A DNA stretch of 64,000 nt from Streptomyces sp. SPB162 (GTDB lineage: Bacteria > Actinomycetota > Actinomycetes > Streptomycetales > Streptomycetaceae), in the NCBI RefSeq assembly GCF_029504575.1, contig NZ_JAQFII010000001.1, positions 5,897,001 to 5,961,000 on the forward strand, read 5' to 3'. Within the stretch, counting starts at the first letter, position 1. Every line of letters begins with the position of its first letter. Shown one piece after another: positions 34,083 through 42,554 of this stretch. Below the pieces are notes generated by a model. The model was not told where the DNA came from, did no database searches, and saw nothing but the letters and a program-made list of their open reading frames with translations. Made by a program: the position numbers and the translations under genes.

Positions 34083-34817
34083 ATGAGCGAGCAGTCGACC
34101 GGGCACGCGGGGACGGCGGTCGCGGACGGGCCGGCGATCGGGGAGATGGTCGTCGTCGAGGACCTGCGCCGCACCTACGGCAGCGGGGAGACGGCCGTGC
34201 ACGCGCTGCGCGGTGTCTCCTTCCGGGTGCCGCGCGGCGAGCTGGTCGCCCTCAAGGGCCGTTCCGGCTCGGGAAAGACCACGATCCTCAACCTGGTGGG
34301 CGGTCTGGACACCCCCGACGGCGGCCGGATCACGCTGGACGGCACCGACCTCGCCGGACTCGGCGACAACGGTCTGCTGGCGCTGCGCCGCGACCGCATC
34401 GGCTTCGTCTTCCAGTCCTTCGGACTGATCCCGATCCTCACCGCCGCCGAGAACGTCGGCGTCCCCATGCGGCTGCGCAAGGTGCCACCGCGCGAGCGCG
34501 AGGAGCGCGTGGAGCTGCTGCTGTCGCTCGTGGGGCTCTCCGACCACGCCGCGCAGCGCCCCGGCGAGCTGTCCGGCGGCCAGCAGCAGCGGGTCGCCAT
34601 CGCCCGCGCCCTGGCCAACCGGCCCGTCCTGATCATCGCGGACGAGCCGACCGGCCAGCTCGACGCCGACACCGGCCTCGCCGTCATGGAACTGCTGCGT
34701 GCCGTCGTCCGGAGCGAGGGCGTCACCGCCCTCGTCGCCACCCACGACGCCCAGCTGCTGGCCCTGGCCGACCGGGTGCTCGAACTGCGCGACGGCCGGA
34801 TCGTCGACGAGGACTGA
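34083..34817 (+). CDS. Orphan ABC transporter ATPase, LolD/MacB type
   Basis: This is a 244-residue ATPase. Walker A is GRSGSGKTT (59-67), the signature is LSGGQQQR, Walker B is VLIIADEP, and the D-loop TGQLDADTG matches the LolD/MacB/FtsE group that works with FtsX-like mechanotransmission permeases. AGGAGGGGG precedes the ATG. No FtsX-like permease is adjacent: the neighbour is a convergent dioxygenase. Its partner must therefore be elsewhere, or it serves another permease. Confidence 0.85.
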   Translation: MSEQSTGHAGTAVADGPAIGEMVVVEDLRRTYGSGETAVHALRGVSFRVPRGELVALKGRSGSGKTTILNLVGGLDTPDGGRITLDGTDLAGLGDNGLLALRRDRIGFVFQSFGLIPILTAAENVGVPMRLRKVPPREREERVELLLSLVGLSDHAAQRPGELSGGQQQRVAIARALANRPVLIIADEPTGQLDADTGLAVMELLRAVVRSEGVTALVATHDAQLLALADRVLELRDGRIVDED

Positions 34818-34841
34818 TCCCGGAGGGCCAGGGCGCGCGGG

Positions 34842-35789
34842 TCAGGCGCCGACGACCACCTTGTGGTCGGCGGTGAAGGGCCGGCCCGCGATCAGCTCGG
34901 ACGGGATACCGTCCGGGCCGACCGGGACGTCGCCGATCAGGGTGACGCGGTGCAGGCGGCGCTCGACGTCGAGGTGCTCGATGTCGAGCGGCGCGAGGTG
35001 CGCGGTGGCGCGGTTGTCCCAGAAGGCCACGCTGCCCGGCTCCCAGCGGAACCGCACGGTGTACTCGGGCCGGGTGATCTCCTCGTAGAGCAGGTTCAGC
35101 ACGGCCCGGCTCTCGCGCGGGGTGACGTCCACGAGGTGGCTGGTGAAGCCGGGGTTGACGAACAGCGCGCGCTCGCCGGTCTCCGGGTGCACCCGCACCA
35201 CCGGGTGCACGGCGACGAGCAGGTTGTCGTTGATCCGGCGGGCGTACTCGCTGTTGCCCTCCGCCTTCTCCGCACCCCCGTAGCGGTGCTCGGCGCGCAG
35301 CGTGTCGACGAAGGCGCGGACGGGCGCGGACAGGCCCTCGTACGCGGCGACCAGGTTGGTCCAGGTGGTGTCGCCGCCGAACTCCGGTACGGACTCGGCG
35401 CGCAGGATCGAGCCGGCGGGCGGGTTGACGGCCGCGGTGACGTCCGTGTGCCAGCCCGCGAAGTAGCTGTACCGGCGCTTGCGCACGGCCTCGCGGAACC
35501 CGGCCCCGTACCGCTCCTCGTAGCGGCGCGGGTCGATGGTGAAGATCTCCGGGTGGTCCTCCGGCGGGGCCTCGTCGTGCGGGTGGGCGTAGGTCAGCTC
35601 CCCGAACTGCCGGCCGAAGGCGATCTGGGAGGCGTGGTCGAGCTCCTGGCCGCGGAAGAAGACCACCTTCCAGCGGTGCAGCGCCTCCTTGATCAGCAGC
35701 AGGTTCTCCTCGGAGAGCGGCAGCGCGAGGTCCACTCCGGAGATGTCGGCGCCGGTGTGGCCGGAGGCGGGACGGACGGTGACAGCCAT
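34842..35789 (-). CDS. TauD/TfdA family Fe(II)/2-oxoglutarate dioxygenase (first of two)
   Basis: This is a 315-residue 2-oxoglutarate-dependent oxygenase. The iron triad is H114, D116 (GWHTD) and H264 (NRATAHLAP), and the 2-oxoglutarate-binding arginine should follow in VERRLHRV. TauD-family enzymes release sulfite from taurine or other sulfonates, or open phenoxyacetate ethers. The choice is not possible here. The ATG at 35789 follows a short gap from the second dioxygenase, so the two probably form an operon with this gene downstream. Confidence 0.85.
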   Translation of the reverse strand: MAVTVRPASGHTGADISGVDLALPLSEENLLLIKEALHRWKVVFFRGQELDHASQIAFGRQFGELTYAHPHDEAPPEDHPEIFTIDPRRYEERYGAGFREAVRKRRYSYFAGWHTDVTAAVNPPAGSILRAESVPEFGGDTTWTNLVAAYEGLSAPVRAFVDTLRAEHRYGGAEKAEGNSEYARRINDNLLVAVHPVVRVHPETGERALFVNPGFTSHLVDVTPRESRAVLNLLYEEITRPEYTVRFRWEPGSVAFWDNRATAHLAPLDIEHLDVERRLHRVTLIGDVPVGPDGIPSELIAGRPFTADHKVVVGA

Positions 35790-35856
35790 GGTGATCAGTC
35801 CTTCGTCAGCTGGGGATCGGGGTTCCGTCGGCGGGATGCCCGCGGGGGCGGGCGCA

Positions 35857-36813
35857 TCAGTGCCCGCCGTCGCCGGGCCGGGCGAGGACCGTGTTGTACG
35901 CGGTGTCGTCACCGGTGAGCGCGCGGCTGCGCGAGCCGTCCACGGCGACCGGTGCGTCCCCCGCGAGGGTGATCCGCTGGACCCGGCGCGGCAGGGTTCC
36001 GTAGTCGGCGACCGCGTAGTGCTGGGTGGCGCGGTTGTCCCAGAACGCCACGTCGCCGGGTGCCCACCGCCACCGCACGGTGTTCTCCAGTTCCGTGACG
36101 TGCGACTGCAGCAGCCGCAGCAGGTCGCGGGAGTCGTCGCCGTTCCAACCCACGAAGCGGCGGACGAAGCCGCCGAGCACCAGGACGCGCTCGCCGGTCT
36201 CGGGGTGCACCCGCACCACGGGGTGCTCGGTCTCGTACGTGGTGGAGGTGAAGACCTCGCGCTGCTTGCGGGCGGCGTCGGTGTCGTCGGAGGGCTTGTA
36301 GACCGCGTAGTCGTAGCTGTTGGAGTGCACCGCCCACAGCCGGTCGCTGAGTTCGCGCAGCTCGGCGGGGAGGTTGGTGTAGGCGGTCGCGGTGTTGGCC
36401 CACACGGTGTCGCCGCCGTAGGGCGGGATGGTGACCGCCCGCAGGATGGAGCCGAGCGGCGGGTGCTGGACGAAGGTGACGTCGGTGTGCCAGTGGTTGG
36501 CGCGCCCCGCGGTGCGCCCGTAGTCGAGGTCGAGGACGGCGGGGGAGCCCTCCAGCGCGGGGATGGTCGGGTGGGCGGTGGTGGGCGTGCCGAAGCGGCG
36601 GGCGAAGCGCTCGTGCGCCTCCTGGTCGAGGTCCTGGCCGCGGAAGAACACGACCTTGTGCTCCAGCAGCGCGGCGCGGATCTCGGCGATCGTTCCGGCG
36701 GACAGATCGGCGGCGAGGTCCACACCGCTGATCTCGGCGCCGATGTTCCCGGCGACCTTGGCGACGTCGAGCGCGGTGGAGGCGGAGGAGGCGTTCCGGG
36801 TGGGTGCGGTCAT
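35857..36813 (-). CDS. TauD/TfdA family Fe(II)/2-oxoglutarate dioxygenase (second of two)
   Basis: This is a 318-residue paralogue of the next gene. The iron ligands are H109, D111 (HWHTD) and H265 (RATQHYA). The two proteins share the layout GAEISGVDL, VVFFRGQ, GSILRA and HPVVRVHPETGER, suggesting duplication and then specialisation. ATG 36813 has GGAG ten bases upstream; an in-frame ATG at 36834 is less likely. With the sulfonate-type ABC transporter 33 kb away, a role in sulfur scavenging is possible but not shown. Confidence 0.85.
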   Translation of the reverse strand: MTAPTRNASSASTALDVAKVAGNIGAEISGVDLAADLSAGTIAEIRAALLEHKVVFFRGQDLDQEAHERFARRFGTPTTAHPTIPALEGSPAVLDLDYGRTAGRANHWHTDVTFVQHPPLGSILRAVTIPPYGGDTVWANTATAYTNLPAELRELSDRLWAVHSNSYDYAVYKPSDDTDAARKQREVFTSTTYETEHPVVRVHPETGERVLVLGGFVRRFVGWNGDDSRDLLRLLQSHVTELENTVRWRWAPGDVAFWDNRATQHYAVADYGTLPRRVQRITLAGDAPVAVDGSRSRALTGDDTAYNTVLARPGDGGH

Positions 36814-37249
36814 GGCGAAGCAGCTCCAACTCATGGGAGGGCATGGGAGGGCATGGTGGGCGGGGTGCCGGCGGGACGGAACCGGCCACCACGGGGACAC
36901 GGCTGACCGCGGACCGGGAAACCGGCCCCGGTGGAGGCGGAAAAGGGGGATCAGGCGCCGCGAAAGGGCGGGAGATCAGCCGCTCGGGGGTGGGGCCGCC
37001 CGGTCAGCGCGTGCGGCCGGCAGGGCCGGCGAGGGGGGCGCGACCGGCGGTGCCGGTGGAGCCGGTGGGACGACAGCCGAGACCGGCGAAGTGGTGGGCA
37101 CGGAAGGCGTTGACCGCTTCCCGCCCGGCGGCGTCGCGCGCCGCTGCCCTACCTGTCGCGTCCATGGGTCGATTCTCCGGATCCCCGGCCCACGGGGCAA
37201 TGATTTGCGACGCGGTGGAAGAAACCCACGGGGCCCTCCCGCCACGCGC
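36814..37249. other. 436-base region between the dioxygenases and the ROK regulator
   Basis: It contains two GGGAGGGCAT repeats near 36835-36853 and a possible 53-codon ORF on the minus strand (37004-37165), listed separately. Promoters for the dioxygenase pair must lie between 36814 and about 37003. I see no clear operator. Confidence 0.5.
37004..37165 (-). CDS. Possible small ORF (53 aa) upstream of the dioxygenase pair
   Basis: On the minus strand an ATG with GGAG nine bases upstream opens 53 codons, MDATGRAAARDAAGREAV... ending AGPAGRTR. The peptide is basic, with one cysteine and two adjacent histidines. It lies between the ROK gene and the dioxygenase operon on the same strand, where an upstream leader peptide could act. 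The codon usage is Streptomyces-like, but the length is too short to be sure, and it lacks the usual Cys-rich ending of sulfur leader peptides. Confidence 0.35.
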   Translation of the reverse strand: MDATGRAAARDAAGREAVNAFRAHHFAGLGCRPTGSTGTAGRAPLAGPAGRTR

Positions 37250-38482
37250 CTACGCCGACCGCGCGGTCCGCAGCTCCATCGGCCGCCGGTAGACCGCGTC
37301 GAGCACCACGGCCCCGGCCGCGACCGCGAGCACCTGATCCCCGAAGCTGGTGGGGACCACGGCCCGTTCGGGGTCCGTGCACAGGTGGGAGTGCGCGGCG
37401 ACCTCCTCGTACAGGTCGGGCAGCAGCTCCGGGAAGTGCACCGCCGCGGCCTCCGCGACGACCAGCACCTCGGGGTTGATGACGTCGAGCAGCAGGGCGG
37501 CCGCCCTGCCCACCGTGCGCAGCCGCTCGCGCAGCATCAGCACCGCGCCCGGGTGGCCGTCGCGGGCCCGGGACAGCAGCAGCCGGAAGTCCGGGACGGG
37601 CACGATGCCGGCGGCGAAAGCCCGTTGGGCCAGGTTCAGCTCCGACACCGCCTCCTGGAGGCAGCCGGTACGGCCGCACGCGCACCGCTGCCCGGAAGTG
37701 CCGAACGGCAGGTGCGCGACGTCGCCCGCGCCCGACCGCCGGCCGCGCAGGACGCTGCCGCCCGTCGCGATCGCCGCGTCGACCACGTTGCCGACGAAGA
37801 GTTGCACCAGCTCCTCGCGCCCCACGCCCGCGCCGAACATCAGCTCCGCCTGCGCCAGCGCCCGCGCGTGCCCGTCGACATGGACCGGCAGCCGGGTGGC
37901 CGCGGTCAGCACGCTCCGTACGGGGACGTCCCGCCAGCCCAGCGGGGCGTGCTCGACGACGGTGCCCTGCTCGCTGTCCACCCAGCCGCCGGTGACGACC
38001 CCCAGGCCGAGCACGGAGCGCCCGGCGGCGTGCCGGTGCAGGAACCCCGGAAGGTGGCCGCGGATGCCGTCCAGGACGCCGCTCACCGAGCCGTCGTGCG
38101 GCAGCCGCTCCTGCGCCGTCACCCGTCCGCGCAGGTCCACCACGGCGAAAGTGGTGTGCGGCAGGGCGATGTGCACCCCGCAGACGGCGTGGTGCGCCGG
38201 GTCGACGTCCACCGGCACCTGGGGCCGGCCGGCGCGCGGCGGGCCGTCCGGCGGCGGCAGCTCGCGCAGCAGTCCGAGCCCGATCAGCTCGGCGGTGTGC
38301 CGCGAGACGGCGGCCGGGCTCAGCCCGGTGGCCCGCGCCAGCGCGGTCCTGGCCACCGGACCACCCCGCAGCACGGCCCGCAGCACCGCCCCGGTGGCGC
38401 CGCCCTCGCCGCCGCGTCCGACGGCCGGCGCGGGCACGGACGGCAGGGCGACGAGCCACGGTGGGCGGGCGGTGGAAGGCAT
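37250..38482 (-). CDS. ROK family transcriptional regulator
   Basis: This is a 410-residue regulator. The winged helix-turn-helix is at about 30-75 (RTALARATGLSPAAVSRHTAEL). The sugar-kinase-like ROK domain follows, with LGLGVVTGGWV and the zinc motif CACGRTGCLQ. The zinc signature is complete, but the ROK kinase phosphate loops are weakly kept, so ligand sensing rather than kinase activity is expected. The ATG is at 38482. It may regulate the neighbouring dioxygenases or the genes beyond, but no binding site was recognised. Confidence 0.85.
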   Translation of the reverse strand: MPSTARPPWLVALPSVPAPAVGRGGEGGATGAVLRAVLRGGPVARTALARATGLSPAAVSRHTAELIGLGLLRELPPPDGPPRAGRPQVPVDVDPAHHAVCGVHIALPHTTFAVVDLRGRVTAQERLPHDGSVSGVLDGIRGHLPGFLHRHAAGRSVLGLGVVTGGWVDSEQGTVVEHAPLGWRDVPVRSVLTAATRLPVHVDGHARALAQAELMFGAGVGREELVQLFVGNVVDAAIATGGSVLRGRRSGAGDVAHLPFGTSGQRCACGRTGCLQEAVSELNLAQRAFAAGIVPVPDFRLLLSRARDGHPGAVLMLRERLRTVGRAAALLLDVINPEVLVVAEAAAVHFPELLPDLYEEVAAHSHLCTDPERAVVPTSFGDQVLAVAAGAVVLDAVYRRPMELRTARSA

Positions 38483-38717
38483 GCGCCGATGCTCGCTGGC
38501 GGCGCGCGGCGGGTCAACGCACGGGCGTTACGTCCGTATGGCAGTCCTGCGAATTCGGTCCGGCGGCGCCCCGGGAGGGTTTCGGGGTTAAGGCGCCGTC
38601 AAGGTACGCCCCAGCGGCCACCCCGGTCCCATATGTCCACTTCGGTCGTTCTAAGGTCGAGTCAAGTGCCGCACGCGCGTCCGGGCGGCAGGCGTATCCG
38701 AGCGGAACGATGGGGCC

Positions 38718-41258
38718 ATGGCACGCGGCAGACTGCGCATCTACCTCGGGGCGGCCCCCGGCGTGGGCAAGACCTACGCCATGCTCTCCGAGGGACACCG
38801 GCGTACCGAGCGCGGCACCGACGTCGTCGTCGCCTTCGTCGAGCACCACCGGCGCCCGCGCACCGAGGTGATGCTGCACGGCCTGGAGCGGATTCCGCGC
38901 CGAACGCTGGAGCACCGTGGCGCGGAGTTCACCGAGATGGACGTGGACGCGGTGCTCGCGCGGCGTCCGGCGGTCGCGCTCGTCGACGAGCTGGCGCACA
39001 CGAACGTGCCCGGCTCGCGCAACGCCAAGCGCTGGCAGGACGTCGAGGAACTGCTCGGGGCCGGCATCGACGTCGTCTCGACGGTCAACATCCAGCACCT
39101 GGAGTCGCTGGGCGACGTGGTCGAGTCGATCACGGGTGTCCGGCAGCGCGAGACGGTGCCCGACGAGGTGGTGCGCCGCGCCGACCAGATAGAGCTGGTC
39201 GACATGTCGCCACAGGCGCTGCGGCGCCGGATGGCGCACGGCAACGTCTACGCCTCCGACAAGGTCGACGCGGCGCTCTCCAACTACTTCCGGCCCGGCA
39301 ACCTCACGGCGCTGCGCGAACTCGCGCTGCTGTGGGTCGCCGACCGGGTCGACGAGTACCTGCAGGAGTACCGCGCCGACCACCGGATCTCCGCCGCCTG
39401 GCAGGCCCGCGAGCGCATCGTCGTCGGCCTGACCGGCGGCCCCGAGGGCGGCACGCTGATCCGCCGGGCGGCCAGGATGGCGGCGAAGGGCTCGGGCAGC
39501 GAGATCCTCGCCGTCCACGTCGTCCGCAGCGACGGGCTGGCCTCGGGCTCCGCCGCGGAGCTGGCCGCCCAGCGGACCCTGGTGGAGGACCTCGGCGGAT
39601 CGTTCCACCACGTCATCGGGGAGGACATCCCCGAGGCCATGCTGGACTTCGCCCGCGGGGTCAACGCCACCCAGATCGTGCTCGGCACCAGCCGCCGCCA
39701 GGCCTGGCAGTACGTCCTGGGCCCCGGCGTGGGATCCACCGTCGCCCGCGAGGCCGGCGACATCGACGTCCACATCGTCACCCACGAGCACGCCGCCAAG
39801 GGCCGCGGACTGCCCTCCGCGCGCGGCGCCGGCCTGGGCCGCACCCGGGTGGTGGCCGGATGGCTCACCGGGGTCCTCGGCCCCGTCCTGCTGGCGCTGC
39901 TGCTCACCGGGTGGCACCCCGGCATGAGCCAGGCCACCGAGATGCTGCTCTTCCTGACCCTCACCGTCGCGGCGGCGCTGGCCGGCGGGCTGCTCCCCGC
40001 GCTGGCTGCCGCGTTCGCCGGATCGCTGCTGCTCAACTACTACTTCACGCCGCCCACCCACTCCTTCACCATCGCCGAGCCCGAGAACATCATCGCGATC
40101 GTGATCTTCGTGGTGGTGGGACTCGCGGTGGCCTCCGTGGTGGACCTCGCGGCCCGCCGGACCCAGCAGGCCGCCCGGCTGCGCTCCGAGGCCGAGATCC
40201 TGTCGTACCTGGCCGGCAGCGTGCTGCGCGGCGAGAGCTCCCTCGACGCCCTGCTGGAACGGGTCCGCGAGACGTTCGGCATGGATTCGGTGGTGCTGCT
40301 GGCCCGGGACAGCGACCACGGCGCCTGGACCCAGGAGGCCGGTGTGGGGGAGCGGCCCTGCGTGCGCCCCGAGGACGCCGACGTCGAGGTGCCGGTCGGC
40401 GACCGGCTCGCGCTGGCGCTCACCGGCCGGGTGCTGCCCGCCTCCGACCGCCGGGTGCTCTCCGCGTTCGCCGCGCAGGCGGCCGTCGTCATGGACCGGC
40501 GGCGGCTGGAGGACGAGGCGGAGCACGCCCGAGAGCTGGCCGAGGGCAACCGCATCCGCACCGCGCTGCTCGCGGCCGTCTCCCACGACCTGCGGACGCC
40601 GCTGTCGGCCATCAAGGCGTCGGTGTCGTCGCTGCGCGCCGACGACGTCGCCTGGTCCGACGAGGACGAGGCGGAGCTGCTGGCCGGGATCGAGGACGGC
40701 GCCGACCGGCTCGACCACCTGGTCGGCAACCTGCTCGACATGTCCCGCCTGCAGACCGGCACCGTCACCCCGCTGATCCGCGAGATCGACCTCGACGAGG
40801 TGGTGCCGATGGCGCTGGGCGGCGTCCCCGAGGGCAGTGTCGTCCTCGACATCCCGGAGAGCCTGCCGATGGTGGCCGTCGACCCCGGCCTGCTGGAGCG
40901 CGGCGTCGCCAACGTCGTCGAGAACGCCGTGAAGTACAGCGCCCCGGGTTCCCCGGTGGTGGTGGCCGCCAGCGCGCTGGGCGACCGGGTGGAGGTGCGG
41001 GTCGTCGACCGCGGCCCCGGGGTGCCGGAGACCGCCAGGGACCGGATCTTCGAGCCGTTCCAGCGCTACGGCGACGCGCCGCGCGGCACCGGCGTGGGGC
41101 TGGGCCTCGCGGTCGCCCGCGGCTTCGCCGAGTCCATGGGGGGCACGCTGGTCGCCGAGGACACCCCGGGCGGCGGCCTGACGATGGTCCTGACCCTCCG
41201 GGCGGTCCACGGCGGCCGTCCGGCCCGCCCCGACCTGCCGGACGGGGCCACGTCGTGA
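38718..41258 (+). CDS. kdpD: Osmosensitive potassium sensor kinase KdpD
   Basis: This is an 846-residue membrane kinase. The KdpD N-terminal domain has Walker A GAAPGVGKT (11-19) and the block DELAHTNVPGSRN. A USP-type domain (about 235-365) follows, which binds c-di-AMP in other KdpD proteins. Next come four short membrane helices (about 375-475), a GAF-like region, and the kinase. The H-box is SHDLRTPLSAIK with H623, and the G2 box is GTGVGLGLAVARG. It is four-base coupled to kdpE. No kdpFABC genes are in the window, so it may control distant potassium genes. Confidence 0.93.
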   Translation: MARGRLRIYLGAAPGVGKTYAMLSEGHRRTERGTDVVVAFVEHHRRPRTEVMLHGLERIPRRTLEHRGAEFTEMDVDAVLARRPAVALVDELAHTNVPGSRNAKRWQDVEELLGAGIDVVSTVNIQHLESLGDVVESITGVRQRETVPDEVVRRADQIELVDMSPQALRRRMAHGNVYASDKVDAALSNYFRPGNLTALRELALLWVADRVDEYLQEYRADHRISAAWQARERIVVGLTGGPEGGTLIRRAARMAAKGSGSEILAVHVVRSDGLASGSAAELAAQRTLVEDLGGSFHHVIGEDIPEAMLDFARGVNATQIVLGTSRRQAWQYVLGPGVGSTVAREAGDIDVHIVTHEHAAKGRGLPSARGAGLGRTRVVAGWLTGVLGPVLLALLLTGWHPGMSQATEMLLFLTLTVAAALAGGLLPALAAAFAGSLLLNYYFTPPTHSFTIAEPENIIAIVIFVVVGLAVASVVDLAARRTQQAARLRSEAEILSYLAGSVLRGESSLDALLERVRETFGMDSVVLLARDSDHGAWTQEAGVGERPCVRPEDADVEVPVGDRLALALTGRVLPASDRRVLSAFAAQAAVVMDRRRLEDEAEHARELAEGNRIRTALLAAVSHDLRTPLSAIKASVSSLRADDVAWSDEDEAELLAGIEDGADRLDHLVGNLLDMSRLQTGTVTPLIREIDLDEVVPMALGGVPEGSVVLDIPESLPMVAVDPGLLERGVANVVENAVKYSAPGSPVVVAASALGDRVEVRVVDRGPGVPETARDRIFEPFQRYGDAPRGTGVGLGLAVARGFAESMGGTLVAEDTPGGGLTMVLTLRAVHGGRPARPDLPDGATS

Positions 41259-41275
41259 ACGCGAAGGGGAACTCC

Positions 41276-41959
41276 ATGCACCGGGTGCTCGTGGTGGACG
41301 ACGAGCCGCAGATCGTGCGCGCACTCGTGATCAATCTGCGGGCCCGCAAGTACGAGGTCGACGCCGCCCACGACGGCGCGAGCGCGCTGCAGCTGGCCGC
41401 CGCCCGCCACCCCGACGTGGTCGTCCTGGACCTCGGCCTGCCGGACATGGACGGCGTCGAGGTGATCCGGGGGCTGCGCGGCTGGACCCGCGTTCCGATC
41501 ATCGTCCTGTCGGCCCGCCAGACGTCCGACGAGAAGGTCGAGGCGCTCGACGCCGGTGCGGACGACTACGTCACCAAGCCGTTCGGCATGGACGAGCTGC
41601 TCGCCCGGCTGCGGGCCGCGGTCCGCCGGGCGGCGCCCGGCGGGCTCGAGGGCGACGCCGCGACCGTCGAGACCGAGACCTTCACCGTCGACCTGGCGGC
41701 CAAGAAGGTCCACCGGGGCGGCGGTGACGTGCGGCTCACACCGACCGAGTGGCACCTGCTGGAGGTGCTGGTCCGCAACACCGGGCGGCTGGTCGCCCAG
41801 AAGCAGCTCCTGCAGGAGGTGTGGGGGCCCTCGTACGGCACCGAGAGCAACTACCTGCGGGTCTACATGGCGCAGCTGCGCCGCAAGCTGGAGGCGGATC
41901 CCGCGCGTCCGCGGCACTTCATCACCGAGCCGGGCATGGGCTACCGCTTCGAGCCCTGA
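41276..41959 (+). CDS. kdpE: Response regulator KdpE, OmpR family
   Basis: This is a 227-residue response regulator. The receiver has the phosphorylation site D52 (VVVLDLGLPDMDG) and K in DYVTKPFGM. The winged helix ends GMGYRFEP. ATG 41276 is preferred because AAGGGGA lies five bases upstream; GTG 41255, overlapping the kdpD stop, would add seven residues. The last codons GAG CCC TGA are the first unit of the downstream heptad repeat array. Confidence 0.92.
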   Translation: MHRVLVVDDEPQIVRALVINLRARKYEVDAAHDGASALQLAAARHPDVVVLDLGLPDMDGVEVIRGLRGWTRVPIIVLSARQTSDEKVEALDAGADDYVTKPFGMDELLARLRAAVRRAAPGGLEGDAATVETETFTVDLAAKKVHRGGGDVRLTPTEWHLLEVLVRNTGRLVAQKQLLQEVWGPSYGTESNYLRVYMAQLRRKLEADPARPRHFITEPGMGYRFEP

Positions 41960-42062
41960 GCCCTGAGCCCTGAGCCCCGAGCCCTGAGCCCCGAGCCCTG
42001 AGCCCTGAGCCCCGAGCCCCGAGCACCGAGCCCCGAGCCCCGAGCCCCGAGCCCCGAATCCC
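41951..42062. repeat. Heptanucleotide tandem repeat GAGCCC(T/C), 16 units
   Basis: Units are contiguous from 41951. Units 1-3, 5, 7 and 8 are GAGCCCT. Units 4, 6, 9, 10 and 12-15 are GAGCCCC. Unit 11 is GAGCACC, and unit 16 is GAATCCC. The first unit is the last two codons plus the T of the kdpE stop. T-type units lie near the gene and C-type units away from it. It looks like a variable-number tandem repeat made by slippage. Confidence 0.92.
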
Positions 42063-42152
42063 GAACCAACTCCGCAACGGAGATCCACCGGCCCAAGATC
42101 GGCCGTCCGGCGTATCGGACGTCGTGTCGGCCGGGCCCGGTACGCTGGAGAC

Positions 42153-42551
42153 ATGAGTGGTGCCACCCGTTCGGACCGACCCATCGGCCGCTTCCGGCGC
42201 ATGATCGACCGCCTGTCGTCCTCCCAGGAGGAGCTGCACTCCGAGGAGCTGCAGAAGGACGCGCTGTCGGTGGGCTGCACGCGCATCTGCGACTGTGGAG
42301 ACCGGCAGATAGTCACGGTGACCGGTAGTCTGCGCACGGTCACCCTGCGACCACGGGCCGGCGTGCCCGCGCTGGAGGCGGAGCTGTTCGACGGCTCCGC
42401 CGCCCTGGACGTGGTGTGGCTGGGGCGCCGCAGTATCAACGGGATAGAGCCGGGCCGCAAGATCATCGCGTCGGGCCGGATCTCGATGAACCACGGCCGT
42501 CCCGTCCTGTTCAATCCCAAGTACGAACTGCGTCCGGTCGGACAGGAGTAG
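42153..42551 (+). CDS. OB-fold nucleic-acid-binding protein
   Basis: This is a 132-residue protein with an N-terminal helix (about 1-30) and an OB-fold domain (about 50-130). The domain includes VTVTGSLRTVTLRPR, FDGSAALDVVWLGRRS, GRKIIASGRIS and LFNPKYEL. It is related to tRNA-binding or RecG-type OB folds and common in actinobacteria at this locus. Its exact target is unknown. GAG with ACATG precedes the start without a strong Shine-Dalgarno. The DUF3159 gene follows after three bases, so they form an operon. Confidence 0.8.
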   Translation: MSGATRSDRPIGRFRRMIDRLSSSQEELHSEELQKDALSVGCTRICDCGDRQIVTVTGSLRTVTLRPRAGVPALEAELFDGSAALDVVWLGRRSINGIEPGRKIIASGRISMNHGRPVLFNPKYELRPVGQE

Positions 42552-42554
42552 TCG

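Noticed and set aside
36563..41275. Very long plus-strand frame (1798 codons in all, reaching into kdpE)
   Set aside because: It crosses the ROK gene and kdpD in the wrong frame. Only its last part, from 41276, is real (kdpE).
38514..41324. 936-codon open frame on the minus strand opposite kdpD
   Set aside because: It is a shadow of kdpD. In high-GC DNA the opposite strand rarely has stops. Its product is low-complexity (His/Arg/Gly-rich) without domains, and kdpD has full motifs.
41951..42062. CRISPR array
   Set aside because: The unit is seven bases with no spacers, and there are no cas genes nearby. It is a simple tandem repeat.
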